NCBI RefSeq assembly: GCF_000004075.3
Contig: NC_026659.2
Coordinates: 26,182,272-26,246,271 of the forward strand
Direction of reading: 5' to 3'
DNA length: 64,000 nucleotides
Source of the DNA: Cucumis sativus
Lineage: Eukaryota > Streptophyta > Magnoliopsida > Cucurbitales > Cucurbitaceae
Of this stretch, positions 13,214 to 23,084 are shown piece by piece; within the stretch, counting starts at the first letter, position 1; the number at the start of each line of letters is the position of its first letter. Both the position numbers and the translations under genes were made by a program. Under the pieces are notes generated by a model. That model did no database searches. It saw only the letters and a program-made list of their open reading frames with translations, and was not told the origin of the DNA.

Positions 13214-16200
13214 GTTTAATTAATTAAACTAAAAGAAAAGGGGAGAGTTGAATTGGAGAGGATGTGGGATGATCACGAGCTAACTGTTGAATCCCCCCCA
13301 TGGTTGTAAAGGGAAAAGCAAGGGAGAAAACTTCAGGGAATTAAATTTGCTTATTAATTTCGTCGGTCCTCCCTCCCTCTACATTTTTTTTTCTTTTTTG
13401 GTTTCTACATTTAACATTTTATCTTTCAAATTTGAAATTTGATTTCATTTTTTTATTTCTGTGTTTTAAGACTTTCAATTCTACTTTTAGTTATTTGATA
13501 CCATTGTCTCTATTAGTTAATTCAAAATAAATAATTACAAAGTAAAATTTTAAATTTCCCTTTAATAGTAAGTGATTATTTAATCACCTCTGTTTATTTT
13601 AAATTAATTAATAGAAATTAACCTATATTTAAAATACAAATTAAATATTTAATTAAAAATAGAAAAAATTCTAACCTTTTTAAAATATTACAAAAATTAA
13701 ATTGAAACTAAACTTAAATCCTAAAAAAGATTCAAAATTAAAAGATTATTTATAAACTAAATTCAAAATTTAAGAACATGAAATATACTTTTCATTTAAA
13801 ACAAGTTTAACTGTTTAACTCGCTCATATTAGTAATTACGATGAAATCTTTTTATTAGATTAGGAAGATCGAATCATGATCATGCAAAGTGTGTGCGTGC
13901 GTGTGGTACATTTCTTCATAAATAAAATATTTAATATTTAAATAAAAGAACATTTTACTTGAAAATTTTCAAATATAATAAATTTCGTCTTTTAGTAATT
14001 TAACGATAAAAAATATATTGTTTTACCTTGGTATTGTGTTTACTCTAAGTATTGTCCCTATTCGTACGCTATTGGTCCTTAACCCGAAGGGATCTTTTCC
14101 AATGAAGGAGTGCCACGGGGATGACACTTCTGTTTTCTATTAGGACACGTGGCCTTATGTCTCGTCCACATCGCTCAGAAATTTATTGACACACAATTTT
14201 CTTTTTCTGTACAGTTGTCCATTTATGGTCTTTGTCTAAGATTTGTTGCCCACTTCCAAATATCAAATGTCCTCTTATTCATCTCTTGTGGCCCTTCCTT
14301 ATTTCCCTAGTTGGTATACCTTTGATTCTTCATTAATGCCATTGCCAACTATCTTTCCTTCATTCTTCTTTCCCCAGTTACTAACTCAACTGTCATTGAT
14401 ATGTATTTCTTTCTTTCCAAGTTTAGCGTTTAAATCTTTAGACACATTCGTTGGATGGGTATGTGCTCAAATGAAATAGAAATATACTCCTGATTAATAT
14501 AAGTAGACGTACTTGATCAAGCTTTCATTTTTGTTTATGCATTTAGAGAGTAATTATGTGAGGTGTAGGGTATGATTATTTTTAATGTTTTTTTGTTTAG
14601 AAAAATAGGGATAAGTTGAAAACTTGATTATTTAAGAGATAGGGTATGACGTTGTGGATTAATTTATCATTACTGAAATATGATTAAATAATTGGGGTGA
14701 ATTGACTCAACCATACTCTATGATAAGGAATCCTTTGAAGACTTTAAAAAATGTATGAATATTTTAAACTAAGTGCTTATCTTCAAATGCACATTAGGAT
14801 ACAAATTCAAAATTGAATTAAAAAAGCAACAACATTGGATTCATGGATGAACATCATGATGATTCTTTGTGAATCATTATATAAAGTTAAGTAACTTTCA
14901 AAAACGAATTGTTTTTGTTAATTATTATAAAGATATATATACCTAAATTAATTAATATTTAAAAAAAAATGGTAAAAATGAATTCTAAAATATCATAATG
15001 ATATACAATTAGGTATTATGATATTAAATTTGAAGCAGTCCTTATCAATTGATATGAGAGTTATGGGTAAGGATTGGGGGTATGAAAAAGAAATATGATA
15101 AACATAGATGAGAGAATGGCGAGTTGAAGAGAGGGATTTGAAGGGAGTAAAGTTTTATAATAAAATGAAAATAGTTATTATATGGTATAGAAATGAAGAG
15201 AGAAAAGGAAGCATATTTTATAAAACGCGAGATTACATGGTCAAAACGACATAAAAAATTTAAAAGAAGGAAAAGGAAAAGATGTCCGTATAAACAGGTA
15301 AGCGGCAACCAATAAGGTGAGAAGGAAAATGTAACACGTGGCAACAAGAGTGTACACGTAAGTGTGAGTACATATTATTATGATGAGAGAATATGATATG
15401 TTTAGTACTGACACATGGCAGATTGCATTAACTACTTTACTTACTACTTACTGACTCACTCACTCACTATCCTATCATTTCAATTTTATTTATTCTCATA
15501 TTCGATTACCTCTTTTATTGGGTCGGCTTTCTTATTATAACGTCCCTACTCGATCATCCCACAACTTACTTTATTCTAATTTTGCTGCCTACCTTTTACT
15601 ACGCCTTTTCCCTTAATAATGCTCCATTTTCTGTCCTTTTCTTGCATTTTTGTGAGAATGTTGTATGATATGTTATGGTGAGGTCAGAAGTAGTTAGTAT
15701 TCTAACACGATTAAAAAAGCCATATTGATCGAGTCGATGATAATAGTAATAAGATCTAACTGTGTCGTCATACAACTCTACTTTTCTTATCCTTGGCCTC
15801 AGTCACTTTTTTGCTTCTTCTGTTTTTTATAGTTTCTTGTACAATATGCAAAATCTAAAGTCAAGCATTTGAGCAGGGGTTGACAGTATTGTTGATACAA
15901 GCCAAGATGCCATCGCTGATGCCTCCTCCATGTGATCGCCAAGCAAATCATAACGCCGTGTGCGAAGAAGCGAGTGGTGGCAAAGCAGCAATGCTGTTCG
16001 CGGGACTATATCTGGTGGCATTAGGGGTTGGTGGCATAAAGGGGTCGTTGCCATCACATGGGGCGGAGCAGTTTGATGACAGTACCCCACAGGGCAGGAA
16101 AAGAAGATCCACATTTTTCAACTACTTCGTCTTTTGCCTCTCATGTGGTGGCCTAATTGCAGTGACATTGGTGGTGTGGGTTGAAGACAACAAAGGGTGG

Positions 16201-17389
16201 GAGTGGGGCTTTGGAATTGCAATGCTCAGCATATTTTTGTCCATCATTGTCTTCTTTGCGGGATCCCCTCTATACCGTAATAAAATACCTGATGGAAGTC
16301 CATTCACAACAATTAGCAAGGTATGTAGAAGTATAATTGACCATAGAAATGAAGTTAAAGATATTAAGAGTGGGGGAAAGTTAACTGAAACAACCTTTTT
16401 GTTTTTTAACTGAGCAGGTTTTAGTTGCTGCAACGTTTGGTTGCTGCATCGGCACGAACTCACGAAACTCAATAGCGAGTATGGCAATGAGCCCGGCTCT
16501 TGATGACAAGGAAGCTAAACAGAATGCAAAAGAAATAGATACAACAGATCACATGATGAACGAACCGTCAGAGAGTCTGAAGTTTCTAAATAATGCAGTT
16601 CTGAACAAGCCATTCCATTCAGCATTAGAATGTACAGTTAAAGAAGTTGAAGAGGTCAAGATTGTTCTGAGAATTCTACCAATATTTGCTTGTACCATCA
16701 TCCTCAACTGTTGTGTAGCTCAGCTCTCCACATTTTCGGTTGAACAAGCATCAACAATGGACACCAAAATAGGTTCCTTTAAAGTTCCACCTGCATCTCT
16801 CCCCATTTTCCCTATACTCTTCATCATGTTCCTCGCCCCGATATACGATCACTTAATCATCCCATTTTCTCGAAGAATAACTAAAACCGAAACAGGAATC
16901 ACTCATCTTCAGAGGATAGGAGTTGGGTTACTTTTCTCTATTGGAGCCATGGCAGTTGCAGCAGCTGTGGAGACTAAGCGTAAGAGAGTAGCCACTGAAA
17001 ACGGTCTACTCGACTCCGCTCAACCGTTGCCCATCACATTCCTTTGGATTGCCATCCAGTACTTGTTTCTCGGATCAGCAGATCTTTTCTCCTTGGCTGG
17101 ATCATTAGAATTTTTCTTCACAGAAGCACCTGCAAGCATGAGATCCTTGGCTACATCTCTCTCCTGGGCTTCTCTGGCTATGGGTTACTACCTTAGTTCA
17201 GTTATCGTATCAATAGTCAACAATGTCACAGATCACTCTGACCACCAACCATGGCTATCCGGAAGAAACATAAACCATTATCACCTTGAGAGATTCTACT
17301 GGTTGATGTGTGTGCTCAGTGGATTAAACTTTGTGCATTACCTATTTTGGGCCATGCAGTACAAGTACAGACCAAAATCACAACAATAG
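12470..17389 (+). CDS. NPF4.6: NRT1/PTR family transporter NPF4.6-like (low-affinity nitrate / abscisic acid importer, AIT1)
   Basis: Five exons join in frame: 12470-12472 (ATG only), 12605-12719, 12831-13048, 15877-16320 and 16418-17389, giving 583 aa against about 585 for Arabidopsis NPF4.6. The product is a major facilitator of the proton-coupled NPF family, expected at the plasma membrane with 12 membrane spans. The family member NRT1.2/AIT1 carries nitrate and abscisic acid. Diagnostic blocks are RWEGYVDWR and LRGRHGG near the N-terminus, ALGVGGIKGSL, DNKGWEWGFG, the NCCVAQLSTFSV block and the C-terminal MRSLATSLSWASLAMGYYLS. In helix 1 the usual ExxE[K/R] proton-coupling motif reads EVLEN, as I recall for Arabidopsis NPF4.6. 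The start is supported because exon 2 has no in-frame Met and the donor directly after ATG is the only junction that restores the family N-terminus. Intron 3 is 2.8 kb. Assignment to NPF4.6 rather than a close NPF4 paralogue is by resemblance. Confidence 0.93.
12493..12529. repeat. (CT)n microsatellite in NPF4.6-like intron 1
   Basis: Thirty-seven bases of uninterrupted CT lie just downstream of the donor that follows the start codon. It is likely length-variable between individuals. It also extends the pyrimidine content of a short first intron. Confidence 0.95.
13123..13211. repeat. (TA)n microsatellite, about 44 units, NPF4.6-like intron 3
   Basis: Eighty-nine bases of pure TA begin about 75 bases after the exon 3 donor. 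Such tracts extrude as cruciforms and are prone to slippage, and assembly of the exact length is often unreliable. Confidence 0.97.
14145..14153 (+). promoter_or_regulatory. ABRE/G-box ACACGTGGC in NPF4.6-like intron 3
   Basis: This is a perfect ABRE-type G-box (ACACGTGGC), the core bound by group A bZIP factors (ABF/AREB). A second identical copy lies at 15334-15342 in the same intron. Function is inferred from the motif only. Confidence 0.5.
15334..15342 (+). promoter_or_regulatory. Second ABRE/G-box ACACGTGGC in NPF4.6-like intron 3
   Basis: Identical in sequence and orientation to the copy at 14145-14153. It lies about 540 bases before exon 4, and an ACACGTAAG relative follows at 15354. 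Clustered ABREs generally act together, so the pair is worth more than a single chance match. Confidence 0.5.
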
Positions 17390-18720
17390 GTGAAATAACC
17401 ACAGAGACACAAATATATATATGATGCAATAATACTTACACGGTTCCACACATTTATTCAAACAAATTGAAATTATCACCCCCATCCAGAGGAGAACAGA
17501 AACTGACAAGCTCTGCAAATGCTCTCATCATCTTTCAGCTGGCATGGGATTAAATGGGAGGTTAAATCCTTCCTCTTGGCAGAGCAGGTAGATGTGGTAA
17601 CTTGCATGTGAAATGTCTCATATCAGTGAATTTCTGTGATGCAAAGCATCTTTTTATCAATCTCTTGTGTTTGGTTTCAAGTAAAATTCAACCTTCTTGT
17701 TGCCATGTCATTAGATGAACAACAATAACAAAATGGTAATTTTAATCATAATCCATGAGTCTGCAATAATCTTAAGCAAGAAAATTTGCAACCTAGGGAG
17801 GTGAAGAGATGGATCAACAAGTTATTGAAAAGTGACCTTTCATGCCATGTATTATCCAATGATTCAATACATGGATTTATCTGAAAGCTCACAGTCACAG
17901 TCTATACCTTCAAGACGCGTCGAATCACTTTTCGAAATCATTTGAATTAGAAAAAACTATGAACCAAAATTTTGTTAGGTTCACAAGGACTTAACTGAAA
18001 TTTGATGCTTCTAAATCTACCTCCATTCACACATGGCATGCATAGGACTTGAATAACTTTGTGGCGATGTTCGTTTGTGGAGTCTTTCTGGCTTTGTAGG
18101 TTTAAGACCTTTGGTGTTTCTTTGCATTGAAATGGCGATGATTGCTATTCTTGAGAAGGTAATCATGAGTCCGTATGTTTGGGAGAAAAATGATTTGTTA
18201 TGTCGTTATATTGTCTCTTTCATTTCTCTTTATCAAACTTCAGTTTCTTAGAGAACAAAACATAATAAAAATAACAATAACAACGAGAGTAATTATAATA
18301 GATAGAAAATTTAAAGATAGCAACTAATCATATGGTCATTTTTAAAAATAGTAAAATAAATTAAAATATTTACAATACATTAAAATAGTAAAATAAATTA
18401 AAATATTTACAATACATTTCCTCGTACCAATAAGTTGAATTATAAACCCAACCCAGATTTCAAACCTGATATTGATTCTAACCACATAAATAAAAAGTTT
18501 ACAATAATGTTTAAGAAAAGCCCTCTGTAATTTACAATAACGTTGAAGCACTCTCCAATCCATATATTAGAAAAATGTGAAGTTTACAATAAGGTTTAAG
18601 AAAAGCCCTCTGTAAATTGTAGATGTAATTACAGAGTGAAAGAAAACTACAAATTTACCTACTCAGAAGATGTAATTACAGAGAAAATTTAGTATTAATA
18701 TTCAAAACGTGGAAACGGGG
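17390..18720. other. Convergent 3' region between NPF4.6-like and TWIN LOV 1
   Basis: It holds the downstream region of the plus-strand transporter and of the minus-strand LOV gene. The first 500 bases are of moderate complexity and may be 3' UTR. The remainder is AT-rich with nested short direct repeats. No coding frame with family resemblance is present. Confidence 0.6.
18344..18683. repeat. Nested short direct repeats (37 bp and 85 bp periods)
   Basis: A 37-bp unit containing AGTAAAATAAATTAAAATAT is tandemly duplicated at 18344-18417. A unit starting GTTTACAATAAGGTTTAAG is present at 18497 and again at 18582. AGATGTAATTACAGAG appears at 18621-18636 and 18668-18683. The block lies just beyond the TWIN LOV 1 stop codon and may be part of its 3' UTR or terminator region. 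Confidence 0.8.
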
Positions 18721-21136
18721 CTAACCCTGTGAACAACCCACAGTCATCGACAAGCTCCTCACGGCCACCTTGACTGCACCTACAGTGCTAAGTTGCTTCG
18801 TCTTAGGATTGAGCCCATGTTCATCCTGCTTTTTATCATCTGCATCCATCTGGACACCCACAAAATATGCTAACTGCCAACAATGACTTTCATTCAGTAA
18901 GGAAAGAGTAAAAACTTCCATTTTGGATTCCGCTATAGAATGTCAAAAAGTGATAATGGTGGATAATAAGCATTACTACACTTATTGTCATACAAATTGA
19001 TTTAATAATAGGGTAAAGAAACATTAATGAAAGCATGTTTTGATAACCATTCTTCAGACTAAAGTGCATAACTATTAATGGGAGCGACTTGTATAAAAAT
19101 GCTGTCTTTGCTAAGCTAAAATACATAAGAGTTCTTTAAACTCTTGTGTTGACTTGAACACTTATCCTTTATCCTTGTTCCACTTGCTAAAGGGGAATTT
19201 ATCCGGTTATCTCATACCAAACAAAATTTCTAATTCAATTAAAAAACACGGACGTGGTAAAACTAGAGAATCCCAATATTTCAATCAATCTAATCAACTA
19301 AAGAAGCCAACAATACCTTGCCAGAAGCATTATGAACAGGTGATACGTGGAGATCATTCCAAAATGAGCTCTTATTTTTCCTGTGATAAGAACAATTAGA
19401 AGTTTTCTTTCATTGTGCAACTACAAATTACGCATTGTATTAAATGTCGTAGATAATATCAACCTGTAATTTAAAATCCGTACAGTGCAAGCTTGTTCAG
19501 ACTGAAGACTTTCCTTTATCTGGTAAAGAAAATGAGATTCATAACAATTATATCTAAGAGCTCCTCCAAATTTCAAATTAATTCGTCAAGTATTCGCATG
19601 AAAATGCTTATCAAACCAGAAAATGACTACCTTAAAAAGGGTTGAAGAATCCGTGTCGATTCCACTTAAGAATCTACAGTTGCGCCCAAGCACTTCACAT
19701 CTAGTATAACCTATAGCAGGCAAGAGAAGAACAATTGCAATGTATTGTTAAATAAGAATCTTTTGGTATCAAAATCTCAAGTGCTATACAGTTGCATCAA
19801 TTTTTGGCACCTGTTAATTTCAAAAACTCGTCACTCGCATAGACTATAGGCATGTCTGGTAAGTTTGGATCCGTTCTACAAAACAGCAGAGACATGGTAT
19901 GAAACCAAAATTGAACAGGATAAAGTATCCGCCCATAAAGCGTAAGATTTAAGCATAGACAGAGGTAATAGTATGGAAAAATAAGTAATAACTCACAATA
20001 CAAAGCTCTGTTTAATTCTATTAAGAGATGTATTCAAGGATGAACAAAGAATGCCCACCCTAGGCAAGCTGCATCTCCTTTCGCACACCAATCCGCCAGT
20101 TACCTCACTGTGATGAGTTAGGACAAATAAGATGTTACTAATAGCTATTGCAGCTCTTTGCTTCTCATCATCACATGCTTCACATGGTTCTTCAATCTCT
20201 ACTCCTATGAGATATCCACTCAGTAGAAACTCAATGACCAAATATTATAACCAAAGATGAAAACAAGAACAAAATAACAATTAGAGAAAAGTGACTAAAG
20301 CTCTGAATAAACAATGGTAACGGACCATAAACTTGTACTTTTGCCTCAAAATGAATACGGAATATGTGTTAAAAAAATATATTAAAGAATTACTCAATGG
20401 CAAAAAACGAGAAAGAGAAGAACGGAAGTTGATGAGAGAAATAGATGGAAGTTCAAAGCAGTACTTTCAGAAAACATTGGCTCAAGTTAGCTCCCAAATT
20501 TCAACACAGGCAAATAGAAAATGGTTTGATGCATAGTGTAGAAAGTACAAACATACCTCTACTATTAGAATCCGGTTGTGAGTCTCTATTCAAAGTACAA
20601 TCTAGTTCCGAGATAGAATCAGACATTAACTCCCGGCGACAGGACCCTAAAAAACTTTTGCAAGCTCTAAATTCATTCTCATGTGAATCACCTTGAATTC
20701 TTACGAACCCACATCTAGATTTCCTTGAATTCTTCAAAATTGGCACCTGAACACCCACGAAATGAATGATTTGTCCATCTTCCTTGCTGAAAACAGGGGT
20801 CATTTGGAAAAAGACCCAGAAGGGTGTCCCATCTTTGCGATAATTTAGTAAATTAATTTGAATCTCCTTCTCTTCACGAACTGCCTCACGAATTAGCATT
20901 ACTGAACTTCGACTAGTTTCTGGGCCCTGAAACATTTTCCCATTTTTGCCAATCACCTCTTCTTTGGTATATCCAGTCATCTTCAAGAATCCAGGGCTGA
21001 CGAACACTATTGGGTGACCCGCTATACAGGGATCAGTTATTGTAAAATTATCCGACAAATCATTAAGAGCTTCACGAACCCATAGGGAATAACGACTGTT
21101 AAGCGATTGTTCAATCAAACCCAGCGGCAATTCCAT
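18721..21136 (-). CDS. TLP1: TWIN LOV 1 (LOV/LOV, PAS/LOV protein) flavin photoreceptor
   Basis: Seven exons on the minus strand join in frame: 21136-20557, 20204-19997, 19875-19811, 19710-19631, 19519-19464, 19380-19317 and 18873-18721, giving 401 aa (about 399 in Arabidopsis as I recall). The protein has two PAS/LOV domains, roughly residues 28-137 and 255-375. These normally bind FMN and form a light-driven cysteinyl adduct. LOV2 has the canonical GRNCRFLSG with the adduct cysteine at residue 296. LOV1 reads GKNGKMFQG (63-71) with Gly66 in the cysteine position, so it should not form an adduct. No kinase, F-box or Kelch domain follows, which separates it from phototropins and the ZTL family. 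The family's Arabidopsis member has been linked to vitamin B biosynthesis proteins (VTC2 and VTC5) in interaction studies; I cannot confirm this from sequence. The start codon follows AGGAGG and matches the family N-terminus (MELPLGLIEQSLN). Confidence 0.93.
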
Positions 21137-22740
21137 CCTCCTGGTTCTTCAATTTGTTGGACAGAATCTCGTTTCTTCCTCAAAATTCGGATTAGTTCCA
21201 ATCCCATGTGTCACTCAAATCGCAGTCTCAGTCTCTCTAAGAAACTTAGAACTAGAATATATAAAATCAAGAAGGAAACAAACAAAAACCCTAAATTGAA
21301 TCCTTATCAAGGAATCAGAAGGGGTCCTCACTGAGAGAGTATACTTGGTAACAACGAGTATTTCACCATATTACTAACATAATAACGAAAAATATCGCGT
21401 AGATTGTGATCAACAAAATTTCATCCAAATACCCATATTTCCATGCGGTGAGAGAATCGAAATGAAACTTATTCAGAAATCAAATGACCCCATCACGCCT
21501 TCGTGATTTAAAACTGAAAACGAAAGGAGAACGAAATCTGATCACAAATTCGCGGCAAGATATTTCTGGTTGATATTACCCAATACCGCCTCTTTAGCCA
21601 CAAATGATTTAAAAAAAAAAAAAAAAAAGATGATTACCCAATTGTTGAAAACTTGTGATTGTGTGAATGAGAAGACAAGAATGTAAAATCATGAAGATGA
21701 GGGTGTAATTTTGTTGGTGGGTTGCAGCATATTTACCGAAAAACAGAGGAATTGTGGAGGGTCCGCCTATGGAAAGTCCTAATCAACAATCATTATGACA
21801 GAGAATGACCACGTAGATGAGGATAGATTAATTTTTCCTTTTTTTTTTTTTCTGTAATATGAAATCATTTGTTCTCACCATGAAGATGAGAACAGGAGGG
21901 AAGAAGCAGCCGAGGGAGCCGACGGTGGATGAAATTTGGTGCTTATCCAAATCCTAGTCACATTGTTGTGTGTGACGTCCACGGGATATTGATTTTGAAA
22001 TAGATGTTTTTGGTTCAATTTTGGAGAAAAAACCGACGACGTTAGCCATTTGGTTGCGTTGATTACTGTCCCAATTCATAATTATATCAAAACCATTTCT
22101 TTAGTACCATAATCGAAACTAAAACTAAACCAAATCATAAGCTACTGATTTTGAAACAAAGAACATCAAACTACACCTTCCTCAAAGAAGAGAGCCAAGT
22201 TGTTAGCAATAGCTAAGTTGTTAGCAATAACAAGATAAAGAGAGCTAAGTTGTTGCTAAAATTGATACATCTTAATTAGTTTTACACTAGTGCGATAGAG
22301 GGATATCCCATGGTAAAAATAAAAATAAAAATAAATTGACATATTTCTCTAAATAAGAGAGATCTCAAGGTAACAATGATGGTATTACCAGCTCACATAG
22401 GAATGTTAGAGCTTTCAATTGTCAAATTTGAATATGAATCGTAGGTTTGACGTTACAAACAATACTAATCAAATAAGAATTTTAGTGGACGTCGTAATCA
22501 TCTATGATGCAGTGCTTGCTTTTTCTAGAGAAATCTTAAAGATTTTTTTTTTGTAGAATCTCGTAGATAACATGCATAATTAACATGTGTTTTGAGATTA
22601 GAGGTTGGAATTCTCATATCTTAGGGGTAGAACTCAAACTAAATGAAAAAATTATGTGCCTCGGTGTATTCATTTCCTTTGAGAGAGGGAGAAAATGAAA
22701 TGGGTGGGGAAAACGGAACTCCGAAAATGTTATAATTTAT
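21137..22740. promoter_or_regulatory. Divergent promoter region between TWIN LOV 1 and the TRIPP-like gene
   Basis: About 1.6 kb separates the two start codons. The TWIN LOV 1 leader is read leftwards from about 21,700; a donor-like GTAATC on the minus strand near 21,640 suggests a leader intron. A telo-box AAACCCTAA lies at 21286-21294 within the putative leader. A short partial repeat built on AAGTTGTTAGCAATA occurs at about 22,197-22,255. No coding gene is seen. Confidence 0.5.
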
Positions 22741-22793
22741 TGGGCCTAAAGAAATTCCGTACAAGTAAAGCCCAGCCCATAATAAATGGCCCA
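22741..22793 (+). promoter_or_regulatory. Cluster of four site II (TGGGCY) elements upstream of the TRIPP-like gene
   Basis: TGGGCC is at 22741-22746, AGCCCA at 22769-22774 and 22774-22779, and GGCCCA at 22788-22793. Clustered site II elements bind TCP factors and are typical of plant housekeeping promoters. They end 20 bases before the first upstream ATG, so transcription probably starts at or just after this block. Confidence 0.6.
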
Positions 22794-22812
22794 TTGGTGG
22801 TGGTGAGAAATT

Positions 22813-23072
22813 ATGTCAGGCCCGGCCACCGATTTCCTTATGTCCGGTGCTCCGCCACCATTGGATCTGTCCTCCACTTCGCTAACAGAGGTTCTCCGGC
22901 TCGATCGCCGATCAGGTAGACCAAAGAACCGCTTGTTTTCACCGAGTTATCTTTTATATTCTCAATTTCTTTGCCCTACATGCTTAACGACTGACAAATG
23001 GCATCATCGATCAGTTTCAATTTCAAACTACGAGTTTACCGTTCGCATCTTGATTTTGCAGTTACTCCGTAG
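22813..23072 (+). other. Upstream ORF 1 of the TRIPP-like transcript (37 codons, spliced)
   Basis: The leader appears to have an intron at 22916-23061 (CAG|GTAGA donor, TTTTGCAG acceptor). After splicing, the ATG at 22813 opens a 37-residue frame (start MSGPATDFLMSG, end RSVTP) whose TAG at 23070-23072 directly abuts the ATG of the next mini-ORF. Whether the peptide is conserved cannot be judged here. Without splicing the frame would read on as an unrelated sequence. Confidence 0.5.
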
Positions 23073-23084
23073 ATGCGACAATGA
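23073..23084 (+). other. Upstream ORF 2, Met-Arg-Gln-stop overlapping the main start codon
   Basis: ATGCGACAATGA: the stop TGA (23082-23084) overlaps the main ATG (23081-23083). Termination here would place ribosomes on the main start, an arrangement suited to reinitiation. It begins at the base after the stop of the 37-codon upstream frame. Confidence 0.6.

Noticed and set aside
15045-15347. 100-codon minus-strand frame in NPF4.6-like intron 3
   Set aside because: It lies in purine-rich intron DNA, encodes a Phe/Ser/Leu-rich low-complexity sequence, and resembles nothing known.
16122-16487. 121-codon minus-strand frame opposite the NPF4.6-like gene
   Set aside because: It is the antisense shadow of conserved transporter exons.
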